From the NCBI RefSeq assembly GCF_011250645.1, contig NZ_JAANNO010000001.1, positions 1 through 64,000 of the forward strand: 64,000 bases of DNA. Reading direction: 5' to 3'. Shown piece after piece: positions 1 to 9,055 of this stretch. The DNA is from Motilibacter aurantiacus. Its GTDB lineage: Bacteria > Actinomycetota > Actinomycetes > Motilibacterales > Motilibacteraceae. How positions within the stretch are numbered: the first letter of the stretch is position 1; the number at the start of each line of letters is the position of its first letter. Below the pieces are notes generated by a model. The model saw only the letters and a program-made list of their open reading frames with translations. It was not told the origin of the DNA and did no database searches. A program made the translations under genes and the position numbers.

Positions 1-209
1 GACGACAAGTCGCCGATGGGGCGGTGACTGCTCAGCGGCATTTCCGGACGGGCGCTTGGCATCGGTGCGGATGCATGCTCATGCAGAGCGGGAGGCGGCC
101 GGGAGCCCGCGTAGGCACCTTCCTGCCGAGTGCCCATAGGGAGATCGGCTTGCGGTGCGGCCGGTTCTGCTGTTCGGCTGGCGAGCCCCAGCCCAGCTGA
201 GACGCGCCC

Positions 210-1370
210 GTGCGAGATGATGTTGTTGTGGCGGGGCTGCAGGGGTTCTCGACGGTTGGGTCGTTGTCGCGGCTTCGATCGGGTGAGCCGTTCGTGGTGC
301 TGGTGGCTACTGAGCGGGATGAATCGGCGGAGCGGGCTTGGCGAGGTATTGCCGAGCGGCTTGTGGCGCTCGATGACGAGCAGCGGGGCGGCCGGCTCGG
401 GGCTGGGCCGTCGGCAGTGTTCGACCCGGTGCCGGTAACGGGCGGCTACGTGTTCTCCGTCGACACGCATCTCATGACGACCAGGGCCGTGCGTGCGATC
501 CCCGCCCTCGTTTTGCAGGAGTTCGAGGCGGCGGGGTCGGCAGCCGCGCGCGTGTCGGTCCCACAGGCAAGCCGTTGGCTGCGCGCCTTCGCAGGGCGGG
601 TTGGACTGGCAACCCAGGTTCAGCTCTACGGCCCGATGAAGGCTTGGGTCAAAGCGCCCGACGCCCGTCCGCCCGGGCAGCCGCCGTTCCGCGCGGTTCC
701 TTGGACCTCGGATCAACTCGAGCCGTTCACCGCAGCCGCTGCTCGGTGGGTCGGTGAGCGCGGGCCGGTGACCCTGACGCTGGTCGATGACGTTCTCGTT
801 CAGGACGTGCCGCCGGCTGAGGCCGCCCGGGCTGCCCTGCTGCCGCTGTCCGGAGCCGGCGCGATGTGCGTGCTCTACGCCGGGGACGCCACTGGGGACG
901 CCCGAGTAGTGACAGTGAGCTCCATACTCGGGATCGAAGTTATGGCGACCGACGCTGCTCTGAAGCGGGAAGGGTGGGCGCAACGGCTGGGCAACTCGGT
1001 CGAGTACTGGCGGGCGCTCGCACCACACATTTTCTGGGCGGGGGCCGATGTGACCGGCTGCTACGAGTCGGGACACTCGTTCGGTGGCTCGCAGTCGCTG
1101 CTGTCGGCTTTGACCCTGCAGGACGGATCACCGGCACAGACGCTGCATCACCGCGACACACTGATCCCGGACGCCTACTGGTGGCAGGTCCTCAGCCCCA
1201 CTCACCTGGGCCAACTTCCAAAGCTCTCCGAAGGGCAAAGCGCCGCGCTCGACGGGGGACGCCTCGAAGTCCGATACGGAGACGCCGAGCAGTGGTCTGC
1301 TGGCACCGAGGCGCGGGCCGCGATGCGGACGCGTGCCCGGCGTGAGCTCGCGGTCCTCATCCCAGACTGA
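210..1370 (+). CDS. hypothetical protein, 386 aa
   Basis: I do not recognise this protein. It opens with GTG and has a weak purine stretch upstream. There is no signal peptide, membrane span or obvious catalytic motif. The C-terminal half (about residues 225-345) is rich in aromatic residues, with an S-G-H-S-F-G-G-S segment near residue 291. Coding is supported by its length, the absence of an equally plausible antisense gene and a consistent residue mix. It sits alone next to a convergent integrase gene, in a stretch that looks acquired, so it may be cargo of a mobile element. Function unknown. Confidence 0.6.
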   Translation: MRDDVVVAGLQGFSTVGSLSRLRSGEPFVVLVATERDESAERAWRGIAERLVALDDEQRGGRLGAGPSAVFDPVPVTGGYVFSVDTHLMTTRAVRAIPALVLQEFEAAGSAAARVSVPQASRWLRAFAGRVGLATQVQLYGPMKAWVKAPDARPPGQPPFRAVPWTSDQLEPFTAAAARWVGERGPVTLTLVDDVLVQDVPPAEAARAALLPLSGAGAMCVLYAGDATGDARVVTVSSILGIEVMATDAALKREGWAQRLGNSVEYWRALAPHIFWAGADVTGCYESGHSFGGSQSLLSALTLQDGSPAQTLHHRDTLIPDAYWWQVLSPTHLGQLPKLSEGQSAALDGGRLEVRYGDAEQWSAGTEARAAMRTRARRELAVLIPD

Positions 1371-1706
1371 TCAAGCGGCCTCGGGCCGAGCCGCAACTTG
1401 ACCCGTCCGCAGCATGGGCTTGTTACTTGACAGGGCGTCGGTGAACTCGCCATAGGCGGATCCGCCTGCGGCGACGCCGCAGGCCGGGAACTTGCCCGAG
1501 ATTGTGCGGCGTCTGCCGTCCCGTTTGCCCTGTCGCGTGATGAATCCCGCTCGGGTGCCTGTTGCGGGACCGCGCCGCCCCGGACGACCGAGTCCCTCGG
1601 GGGGACGTGCACCGGGCAGCGGCGCACCTTCGAGTGGATGCTCGTACCAGGAGCCGCATCTTCACCCAGTCCTGGACCGGCCCTGTCTTCGGCACGAGCG
1701 GGTGGG
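1371..1706. other. intergenic region between hypothetical gene and integrase
   Basis: No convincing complete gene is seen. Near 1455-1484 there are two adjacent palindromes: GGCGGATCCGCC (1455-1466), then a GCCTGCGGC/GCCGCAGGC hairpin with a 3-base loop (1464-1484). On the minus strand about 30 codons ending near 1377 read as protein-like but have no start, so they may be a remnant. The stretch lies just beyond the 3' end of the integrase and could hold a terminator or a recombination site; neither can be shown from one copy. Confidence 0.4.
1464..1484. terminator. possible hairpin terminator
   Basis: A 9-bp perfect GC stem (GCCTGCGGC / GCCGCAGGC) with loop GAC. It lies between the convergent hypothetical gene and the integrase. 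There is no T-run, as is common for actinobacterial hairpin terminators. Confidence 0.35.
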
Positions 1707-2612
1707 TTAGGTGCCGGAGGCCATGTAGGCGGCGAGGATGTAGTTGGGGTGCCGGTCGAGGTTCTTGCGGGCACGGTCATACCGCATCGTGGTCCGTGGG
1801 TCGGCGTGGCGGGCGGCGATCTGGACGTCGCGTAGATCCACCCCAGCATCGAGCATCGTCGTGACGTACGTGTGGCGCAGCATGTGCGGGTGCATCCGGG
1901 GCAGCCGTACCCCGGCGGCCTCGGCGAGGTGGCGGAGCCGGCGGGTGGAGGCGTGCCGGTCCATCCGTCGGCCATAGCGGTTGAGCAGCAGTGCCCCGGC
2001 CTGCCGGTCGCCGCAGGCCCGGTCGACCGCGCGGGAGACGGCCGGCGGCATCGGTACTAGGACGGTCTTGTCGCCCTTGCCGACGACCCGCAGGACCCGG
2101 TGGCCGTGCTCCTCGCCGATGTCGGACAGCGACAGCCCGCAGGCTTCGAACACGCGCAGGCCTAGCAGCCCGAGCAGGCAGACCAGGGCAAAGTCGTACC
2201 GGTTGGCGCTGCCACGGGCGGCGGAGACCAGGGCCTCGAGCTGCAGGTGCGAGAGCCCGAGCGTGGGTGACTCGGGCGGGACATGCGGGCGGCGGACATA
2301 GTCCGCCGGGGAGTGCTCGAGGACGGCGTCGATGACGCAGGTCCGGTAGAACATCGTCACCGTGGACAGGCGTCGGGAGACGGTCGAGGGGCGGTAGTGC
2401 TGGGCCTCCTGCATCCACCGGACGTAGAGCTCGATGTGCGGGCGCCGGGCCTGCAGGGGGTCGAGGCCGCGGGCCTGGCACCACACCAGGTAGGAGCGCA
2501 GGTCCGAGGCGGAGTGAGTGCGGGACTCGCCCTTGTAGCGGGCGAGGTAGGCCGCGACCGCGAGGCGGAGCGGGTCGGCGGCGACGGGCAGGAGCTCGGT
2601 CGAGGTCGTCAT
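1707..2612 (-). CDS. tyrosine-type recombinase/integrase (XerD-like)
   Basis: A site-specific recombinase that breaks and rejoins DNA through a tyrosine-phosphate intermediate. At 301 aa it is a normal single-polypeptide XerC/D-like enzyme. An N-terminal SAM-like core-binding domain (about residues 10-110) precedes the catalytic domain. Catalytic residues are visible: R153 (in GLLGLRVFEACGL), a Lys around 179-182 in the beta-hairpin, H243-x-x-R246 (HMLRH), H269 and the nucleophile Y278 (TTMRYDRA). It is probably intact. Its neighbours are a NERD protein and the Sir2-HerA pair, so it may mark a mobile or defence island. No flanking att repeats could be identified. A housekeeping XerD role is less likely given this context. 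Confidence 0.9.
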   Translation of the reverse strand: MTTSTELLPVAADPLRLAVAAYLARYKGESRTHSASDLRSYLVWCQARGLDPLQARRPHIELYVRWMQEAQHYRPSTVSRRLSTVTMFYRTCVIDAVLEHSPADYVRRPHVPPESPTLGLSHLQLEALVSAARGSANRYDFALVCLLGLLGLRVFEACGLSLSDIGEEHGHRVLRVVGKGDKTVLVPMPPAVSRAVDRACGDRQAGALLLNRYGRRMDRHASTRRLRHLAEAAGVRLPRMHPHMLRHTYVTTMLDAGVDLRDVQIAARHADPRTTMRYDRARKNLDRHPNYILAAYMASGT

Positions 2613-2701
2613 GCCCGACCATCCGCCCGCGCGCCGCGAGCGTCACGCCTCGGCTGCCACCTGGAAGATGGGGCCGTCGTCGTTCCGGTGCTCCAGCTGG
2701 C

Positions 2702-3634
2702 TTAGCCGGTGGCGGGCGGGAAGCGGGTGGCCAGGAACTCCGCGAGCAGTTGGCGGTCGTCGGGACCGAGGTCGCCGTTGCGCTTGAGCAGCCTGGCCAG
2801 GCCGCGGCGCCCGACGAGCGGGACGCCGTTGATGCTCTCGCCGAACCAGGGCAGCTCGGTCCCAACGAAGCACAGCGCGCCGCGCACGGGCACGGCCGCG
2901 TCAACGGCATGGAGGGCGGCGGTGACGTCGGCGACCTGGCCGGCGAGGCCGTCCAGCAGCTTGGTCTGGTCACGTCCGCGGATGTAGAGCCGCTCCTGGC
3001 GGGCGGTGAGGAACCCGCCGGACCGGCGGACCTCGAGCTCGCCCTGGTGGGTCTTGGCGTCGATGACCCACACGCCGCTCGGTGTGATGGCGATGTGATC
3101 GATGTTCGCGCGGGACAGCCGGCCGTCCGGGTGGCGGCGCACACGGTCGTGCAGAACCGTCACGTCGTCCAGGCCGTCGAGCTTGGCGGCCACGGCCCGC
3201 TCACCGCGGGCTCCCTGCGCCCACACCCGGGTGGTCGCGGGCTCCTCGCCCAGGGCAAGGATCAGCCCGCCGAGCAGCGGGTGACGGGAACGAACCTGCT
3301 GCTCACGGCGCTGCGACCGACGCTCGTACTCCCGCTGGGCCGACGTCCCCGCCGCGCTCACGGTCGACGCAACCTGGGCTGGTGCATCGTCCCGTACCGG
3401 CCCCGGCACGGGGTGAGCCGGGAGCGCCGGGGGCTCCACGGTCCTCGCCTCCGCGTAGCAGGCGAGGCAGGTCACCCGCCGCAGGCCCGGGTCCCACGCA
3501 GCGCGCGTTCCTGCCTCCAGCGGGCTGAGGCAGCCGCTGCAGGTGTCAGGACGCCGGAGAGCCAGAACACGCACGCCAACGTCGTCGGCCCAAGAGCACC
3601 GAACCTGAGCAGAAGGCCCTGTGCTCAAAGCCAC
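2702..3634 (-). CDS. zinc-ribbon and NERD-domain protein
   Basis: 310 aa. The N-terminus has a likely zinc ribbon with C32-x-x-C35 and C56-x-x-C59. Residues about 140-225 match the NERD (nuclease-related) domain: an ARGER start, then IDHIAITPSGVWVIDAKTHQG, in which the D...DAK pattern corresponds to the restriction-nuclease-like acidic/lysine core. NERD proteins are presumed to act on nucleic acids, but their substrates are mostly unknown. The gene starts with GTG; its ribosome-binding site is weak, so the start is uncertain. It lies 89 bases upstream of the integrase on the same strand, within the presumed acquired region, where a role in mobile DNA or defence is plausible but unproven. Confidence 0.8.
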   Translation of the reverse strand: MALSTGPSAQVRCSWADDVGVRVLALRRPDTCSGCLSPLEAGTRAAWDPGLRRVTCLACYAEARTVEPPALPAHPVPGPVRDDAPAQVASTVSAAGTSAQREYERRSQRREQQVRSRHPLLGGLILALGEEPATTRVWAQGARGERAVAAKLDGLDDVTVLHDRVRRHPDGRLSRANIDHIAITPSGVWVIDAKTHQGELEVRRSGGFLTARQERLYIRGRDQTKLLDGLAGQVADVTAALHAVDAAVPVRGALCFVGTELPWFGESINGVPLVGRRGLARLLKRNGDLGPDDRQLLAEFLATRFPPATG

Positions 3635-3695
3635 CAGGCGAGCCCAAGCGCGGCACGTAGGACCGGTAGAACTGAAGCCTCTCCTACGGTCAAGT

Positions 3696-3899
3696 CTAGT
3701 TCTTCGGCCGACCGCGCCAGTTCAGCTTGGTTGGGGCGCCGGGCTCTGGGATGGAGTCGCTGGCGCCCAGAGCGGTGACCAGAGTCGTCAGTAGCTGATT
3801 GGTCCGACGTTGTTCGTCCACGAGCAGCGCGACGAGGCGCCGGCTCTTCTCGAACTCTGTCGTCAGGACAGCAAGCTCTGCGTTGCTCAGCCCAGCCAT
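3696..3899 (-). CDS. small hypothetical protein, 67 aa
   Basis: A short protein that is mostly predicted helix (residues 5-45, ending in QRRTNQLLTTLVTALG), with a basic tail containing WRGRPKN. It starts with ATG and is read toward the NERD gene. The sequence could be a small DNA-binding or helix-oligomer protein, but no family was recognised. It could also be a chance reading frame. Confidence 0.4.
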   Translation of the reverse strand: MAGLSNAELAVLTTEFEKSRRLVALLVDEQRRTNQLLTTLVTALGASDSIPEPGAPTKLNWRGRPKN

Positions 3900-4499
3900 G
3901 TCACTCCGTCACGTCGAACCGTTGAGGACCAGACTCGCACGGGTGTAGGCGATACCCGCGGGGTGCTCGCAGCGCGGCATGTGGGTGCGTGAGCTGTCAG
4001 ACGCGCCATCAGGCCGGCAGGAGCGCGCTGGCAGCGGGCGGCAGTGATGTCTTCTACATGAGGGCTCGTGAACCAGCCAAGAGGGTCCGGGCGGTAGTCG
4101 AGGCGACAGCGCCCGGACGTTCTCTGCCCAGAGGGAGCTGGCCGACCGCACCGCCACCCACCATGCCGGCCGAGCGTCCCACCTCTCGATGCGAGACCTG
4201 CGGCCGAGACTCGAACGACGACAAGCCGTGCGCCACCTGCGCCAGCTTGCGCCAGTAGACAGGGAGGCTCGGGTTCGTCAAGCGCCTCTGGGTAGGAGCG
4301 GCTCGATGCGCCCCAAGGGCGCCAGTTGCGGGCGAGGCATCGAAGCCGTGATTCTGCGCCAACGTGCGACGGTCCTGAACTAACCTCGGTCGAGACCGAG
4401 GTCGGCAGTTGGAGGCCTGGTGCAGCGCGTGACGTCAAGTAGATCGCAGGTCCAACTTCTCGGAGTCGGGGCCCTACGACAACGAGGGGAAGGGGCCTG
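3900..4499. other. 600-base gap upstream of the Sir2-HerA pair
   Basis: No well-supported gene. The only suggestive stretch is 4163-4258 (+), which could encode 31 residues with two CxxC pairs (RCETCGRDS and KPCATCAS), like a tiny zinc ribbon. It lacks a clear ribosome-binding site. The stretch presumably contains the promoter for the Sir2-HerA operon, but no good -35/-10 pair could be picked. Confidence 0.35.
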
Positions 4500-5897
4500 A
4501 TGACTACCGACGGCACTAAGGGGGAGTTGCAGGAGGCGGCGCCCAAGGGCCTCTTCATCATTGGCGGAACCGTGAAGGAGGTGATCACCACTTCCGAGCC
4601 GAAAATGGTCCGCGAACATCTGAGCTCGCTATTACAGGTAAAGAACCTCGTCGTCCTCCTCGGATCTGGCGCGTCGTTTCACCTGGGCTCGCCGAGAACA
4701 CGCGACCTGACAAACAAGCAGGTTGTGGAACTCATCAAGGACTCAGGTGAGCAGCCGACGGATGGGGATGCTGCACTTCTGAGCACGATCAACCCGACCG
4801 ACAGCGGCGACTTGGAGAAGCTGCTAAATGGTCTCCAACTCGCTGCATCACTGGCGGACCAAGCCGGGCAAGATGCGGTGACGCTCGGGTCGGGCTCCGC
4901 TTCGAAGTCCTACCAAAGAGAAGAAGTTGACGGCCTCAGGCAGCGGATAAACCGGGCGCTAGCCGAAGCATGTCGCTTGCCAAAGGAGAGCGGAGGACGG
5001 GAGGCGCCTTACAACATCGACCCGCTCTTTGCGCATCGGACTTTCCTGTCGCGAATCCTTCGCAGCCGACGCGCGAACCTTGGACGCCCACGGATCTTCA
5101 CGACGAACTACGATCTGGTCATCGAGAGCGCTCTGGATGAGTTGGGCTATCCGTACATCGACGGCTTCAGCGGCACCGTCGACCGGCGCCTGAACCCTGC
5201 GTTCTACGGCCTCGACTTTCATCGGGTCGAGACGACGACGCAGTCCGTACTCGCCCGTGCGGAGGGTGCGCTCTACCTGCACAAGGTTCACGGCAGCCTG
5301 AACTGGCGGTCGAGCAGCAACCGCGATCGGTTGACTGGGCTCGAGTCGGTGGAGGTCAAGCAGAGCAATGCTCCCGCACAAGACGACGAGCTAGTGCTGA
5401 TCTACCCGACGTCGTCGAAGGAGGGTGACACGCTTGCGTACCCGTACTCGGACCTCCTTCGACTGCTCAGCGACGCCGTCCAACAGGAGGACACGGCCGT
5501 GATCGTCGCTGGTTACGGATTCGCGGATCCACACATCAACCGTCTACTGCTTCGCAGCCTCGCAACGAACTCTGCGCTTAGCGTCATCGTCGCCGACCCT
5601 TTCGCAGTACTCGACGACGTCGACATGGCGACTCTCACGTCGGAGGCCGAACATCGGCAACTCGAGGACCTCGACATCACGCCGAAGAACACCGCCATCG
5701 CGGCGCTCGCGAGGGCGAGCGACTCGCGTATAGCGGTACTTACGGGCGAGCACGGCAAGTTCACGGAGTTCGCCCGCCTCATGCCGGGTTCAGCACCGCA
5801 GGGGGAGACCCCGGCGGCTGTCGCAGCGCTGATCGAGGCCCTAGAGCAGGCAGCGCGCGGTAGTGCTCCTGCAATCCCGGGAAGTGAAATCTCGTGA
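4500..5897 (+). CDS. SIR2-family NAD-hydrolase-like protein (Sir2 of a Sir2-HerA system)
   Basis: 465 aa with the features of the SIR2-like family found in anti-phage systems. There is a glycine-rich NAD loop, LLGSGASFHLG (residues 53-63); TTNYD with N203; an HGS motif with H264 (the expected catalytic Asn and His); and a C-terminal GYGFADPHINRLL motif. Such proteins hydrolyse NAD+ or act with partner ATPases to stop phage growth. The stop overlaps the start of the HerA gene, so both are translated together. A rare TTA codon occurs at 4632. The purine-rich GAGGGGAAGGGG lies just before the ATG. Family identity is clear. The anti-phage role is inferred from the pairing and has not been shown for this protein. 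Confidence 0.88.
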   Translation: MTTDGTKGELQEAAPKGLFIIGGTVKEVITTSEPKMVREHLSSLLQVKNLVVLLGSGASFHLGSPRTRDLTNKQVVELIKDSGEQPTDGDAALLSTINPTDSGDLEKLLNGLQLAASLADQAGQDAVTLGSGSASKSYQREEVDGLRQRINRALAEACRLPKESGGREAPYNIDPLFAHRTFLSRILRSRRANLGRPRIFTTNYDLVIESALDELGYPYIDGFSGTVDRRLNPAFYGLDFHRVETTTQSVLARAEGALYLHKVHGSLNWRSSSNRDRLTGLESVEVKQSNAPAQDDELVLIYPTSSKEGDTLAYPYSDLLRLLSDAVQQEDTAVIVAGYGFADPHINRLLLRSLATNSALSVIVADPFAVLDDVDMATLTSEAEHRQLEDLDITPKNTAIAALARASDSRIAVLTGEHGKFTEFARLMPGSAPQGETPAAVAALIEALEQAARGSAPAIPGSEIS

Positions 5898-7972
5898 TGG
5901 AAGCCGGCGGGATCGGGAGTGTGATCGACGTCCGCAGCACGACAATTCGCGTCGCGCTGGATGTTGGATCCAAGGGTTTCACAAAGGTGGGACCCGACGG
6001 ACTTCAGACCGTGGGCGTCGTGAACTCCTACGTCACCGTGCCCGCGGGTGCGCACCGAATAGTGTGCATAGTAACCGGTGTCTACATCAGCGGACGTCAG
6101 GACCAGAAGGGCCAGGGCTCCCTCCTCAGCCAGGACGACGCGGCGACGTACGAACTCGAAGCCACCGTGGTCGGCCGCTTCGAAGGCGACAGGTTCAAGT
6201 CGGGCCTAACCGGGTACCCCCCGCTCCACGCGCCCGTGCTGGCAGCCACGCCGGGCGAGGTGAAGAACATCTTCCTCCCGGAGGGTGGTCCCTCCCTCCG
6301 TATCGGAACGTCAGCGGTCGTTACGGAGCAGGCTGTGCACCTCGACGCGAATCTGCTCTTGGGCCATCACTGCGCCGTCGTTGGCTCCACGGGATCGGGC
6401 AAGTCGTGCACCGTCACCGCCGTCATTGACGGACTGCTGGATCACGAGATCCCAAACGGGCACATCGTCGTCCTCGACATCAACGGAGAGTACGCGCAGT
6501 CCTTCGCCCCCTCGACCAACCGTGGCAAGAGAACGCGCCCGTTGGTGCTCGGCCCTCGGCCCGGCCCGGACTCCGGCCTATTCCTGCCGCACTGGTTCAT
6601 GAATAACGAGGAGCACCTCAACCTTCTGCGTGCGAGCGAAGGAGTACAAGCTCCGGTCCTGCAGCGCGCCATCGCGGATGCGCGACTGGCAGGAACCAAC
6701 AGGGGGACAGACGCCGATCAGCTCGATAATGTCCGATCGACGCTCGGTATTCTCGACGCACTCGGCAAGAACACGATGGATGCGGAGGCGCCCGCTCTTC
6801 GACAGCTTCAGTCGCTCTCGAACGTCCTCGCCAAGAACGCCGCGAAAGACTCGCCGATCAAGGCAAGGTGGCAGCGCATGGCGGATGTCGTGCCGAAGGT
6901 CATCGCGAAGTTGGGTCTTCGGGACAACGTCAAGTACCAGACTCTCACCGCTGAGCACCGAGACCTGCTGGCCAAGCTGACCAACTTCCTGAACACGGAG
7001 ATCACGGCCGGGCTTGGAGAGCTTGGCCTTGGCAGCGGAAGCGCAAGTGCGGACTTCGACGCCCCGGTGTTCTACTCCCTCCAAGCTTTATGTGACATCT
7101 TCCTGCCGGCGCGAGTGCAGTTAGAGCAAGCAGTCGATAGCCGCATCGGCAGCTATGTGGCAACTCTCCAGATGCGCCTGAGTCGACTGCTTGCCGACGG
7201 CAGATACGACTTCATCACGCGGATCGAGAAGCACGAGGATCCGTTGGGCTCGTATCTGAAGGCACTGATGGGGGTTGACCCCACCCACGGTGATGCGACG
7301 TCGGCAGACTGGCCGGCCGCCAAGCACCTTCAATCTCAGGTCGCTGCGCAGGGTGCCGGCCCCTCAGTTACGATCTTCGATCTGAGCCTTGTTGCCAATG
7401 ATGTGTTGGAGAACGTCGCCGCGCTACTCGGCCGCATTCTCCTTGATTTCGCAGTCAGAAGTCAGCCGCGCGCAGAGCACCCGCTCCTCCTGGTGCTGGA
7501 AGAGGCTCACCGATTCATTCCGTCGCGCCAGGACCCCAACGGTGGTTCAGGTCGGTCTGCGTCGATCTTCGAGCGAATCGCCAAGGAGGGGCGCAAGTTT
7601 GGCGTGTCGTTGCTGCTCGCGAGTCAGCGTCCGAGCGAACTCAGCGAGACGGTTGTAGCTCAATGCGGCACCGTCATTGCCCACCGCCTCAGCCATGAGG
7701 CGGACCAGAGCCTGCTCCGGCATGCGACCGCCCTCAGTTCGCGTGCACTACTTGACCAGTTGCCCAGTCTCGCTCAGCAGCACGCGCTCGTGACTGGCGT
7801 CAGCACGGGTGTCCCTGTCGCGGTTCGAGTCCGCGACGTCCAAGACCCGCCGAAGAGCGACGACCCCGACTTCATCAGCACGTGGGGTGATGCCGACAAG
7901 CTGGCAGACCTTGCCCTTCATATCGACAGGGTCGTCGCTGATTGGCAAGCGGGCGATAGTGAGCCTTCCTAA
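5894..7972 (+). CDS. HerA-like DUF87 ATPase (HerA of a Sir2-HerA system)
   Basis: 692 aa with HerA/FtsK-type architecture. The N-terminal beta-barrel-like part (about residues 1-130) is followed by Walker A GSTGSGKS (about residues 163-171). The Walker B LLLVLEEAHRFIP lies near residues 530-545, followed by the sensor and arginine-finger stretch (LLLASQRPSELSETVVAQCG). HerA proteins form hexameric DNA-translocating ATPases. In Sir2-HerA systems the two proteins assemble into a large complex combining NADase, nuclease and helicase activity. The start is either GTG 5894 or ATG 5897; both overlap the Sir2 stop. TTA codons at 7088 and 7121 are unusual for this genome and support horizontal transfer. 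Confidence 0.9.
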   Translation: MMEAGGIGSVIDVRSTTIRVALDVGSKGFTKVGPDGLQTVGVVNSYVTVPAGAHRIVCIVTGVYISGRQDQKGQGSLLSQDDAATYELEATVVGRFEGDRFKSGLTGYPPLHAPVLAATPGEVKNIFLPEGGPSLRIGTSAVVTEQAVHLDANLLLGHHCAVVGSTGSGKSCTVTAVIDGLLDHEIPNGHIVVLDINGEYAQSFAPSTNRGKRTRPLVLGPRPGPDSGLFLPHWFMNNEEHLNLLRASEGVQAPVLQRAIADARLAGTNRGTDADQLDNVRSTLGILDALGKNTMDAEAPALRQLQSLSNVLAKNAAKDSPIKARWQRMADVVPKVIAKLGLRDNVKYQTLTAEHRDLLAKLTNFLNTEITAGLGELGLGSGSASADFDAPVFYSLQALCDIFLPARVQLEQAVDSRIGSYVATLQMRLSRLLADGRYDFITRIEKHEDPLGSYLKALMGVDPTHGDATSADWPAAKHLQSQVAAQGAGPSVTIFDLSLVANDVLENVAALLGRILLDFAVRSQPRAEHPLLLVLEEAHRFIPSRQDPNGGSGRSASIFERIAKEGRKFGVSLLLASQRPSELSETVVAQCGTVIAHRLSHEADQSLLRHATALSSRALLDQLPSLAQQHALVTGVSTGVPVAVRVRDVQDPPKSDDPDFISTWGDADKLADLALHIDRVVADWQAGDSEPS

Positions 7973-8381
7973 TGCGAGGGTTCGCGCTCCGCCAGGTTCG
8001 TCCCGTAGGTACAATTATCGGTAACGCGATTCGCCTGGTCACGCCCGCACTGACAGTCCTATGGCCAGCGGCCAGCGCACCCCACCTATCGGCACTCTCG
8101 CTCACGCCTGCGCCGAATTGCGGCTCTATGTCGCGAACCGCAGGATACCCCCTATCGGGCTGCACGATCATCGGCAGAAGCGGACACGCGCAGCCCGCCA
8201 GGCGAGCGGGTGGCCCAGGACGGGGCGCGAGGTATCCGCAACTTGGGCGAGCGAACCATGGTTGTTGGCATGGCAGGGAGCGCTCGCGGACTTTGCGAGA
8301 GCGGCTGTGGGCCAGCAGGGTTTCAACTCCTGGGCTTCTGCAAGACTTCCCTCGGCCACCCAGCCTCCCCAGGAGGAGATC
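7973..8381. other. 409-base gap downstream of HerA
   Basis: Frames here can be read open, but they have no supported start or family. The base composition is more mixed than in the core genes. It ends with a strong AGGAGGAG ribosome-binding site for the next gene. No terminator hairpin was identified. Confidence 0.35.
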
Positions 8382-8942
8382 GTGAGCCGCAACTCCGAAC
8401 GCAGCGCAACGAGGCAGAGCAGCGGTGAAGAGAGTGAGGGCACCAGCCGCCAGTCTTGGCTGATCCCGGCATTGCTGGGGCTTGGTGGCGTTCTTGTTGG
8501 CGTGATAGCGAGCGTCGGCACGACCACTCTCACGCTGCATGACCAACACAGCGAGACAAGGCGCGAGCAGCGCAGGGAAGCATACGCCAGCCTATATGCT
8601 GCCGTGGCTTCATACTTGAGCGAGATCGGGGTGCAGTCCCAAGTCATCCTAGAGGCTCGCGCAAACCCCCGAGGGCGAGAGCAGGCAATGAAGAGTGCGG
8701 ACGAGGCATTGGACAAGCAGGACGAGGAGATCTTTCGTTCTCAGGCCGTGCTGGTGCTGACAGCAAATAAGTCTGTGTCGGATGCGGCCTTCGATCTCAG
8801 TACGCGGGCCCGGGCAATGCGTGCCGCGCTGACCGCTCCTGACTTGACCAAGCAGACCATCGACCAGCAAATCGACGTGATGTCGCGAGCCCTGGACCGG
8901 TACGCCGTTGATGCAAGACAAGACCTTGGAGTCGCCCCCTGA
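8382..8942 (+). CDS. single-span membrane protein, unknown function
   Basis: The start was set at GTG 8382 because AGGAGGAG (8371-8378) sits just upstream; the frame is open further upstream but that part does not look coding. The 186-aa protein has a polar N-terminus, one membrane helix (WLIPALLGLGGVLVGVIAS, about residues 25-43) and then a long, probably helical soluble tail rich in charged residues (DQHSETRREQRREAYASLYA onward). It resembles the widespread small membrane proteins with a periplasmic or cytoplasmic helical domain often seen beside mobile DNA. It may be accessory to the upstream defence genes or unrelated. Confidence 0.7.
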   Translation: MSRNSERSATRQSSGEESEGTSRQSWLIPALLGLGGVLVGVIASVGTTTLTLHDQHSETRREQRREAYASLYAAVASYLSEIGVQSQVILEARANPRGREQAMKSADEALDKQDEEIFRSQAVLVLTANKSVSDAAFDLSTRARAMRAALTAPDLTKQTIDQQIDVMSRALDRYAVDARQDLGVAP

Positions 8943-9055
8943 CGGGCCGAGTGGCGCTGCTCCCTCATCGGCATTTCCGCGTGCTGACGGGAGCCCGGTC
9001 ACAACGTGATGCAGCCCGTTCCGGGAGAGGGTCACCAGCGGCACACGGAGCCGGG

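Noticed and set aside
4163-4258. 31-residue frame with two CxxC pairs
   Set aside because: No ribosome-binding site and too short to support alone; mentioned in the gap entry only.
7985-8030. Possible tRNA-like TTC-containing stretch near GGTTCGTCCCG
   Set aside because: No acceptor or anticodon stem can be built around it; no tRNA was found in the window.
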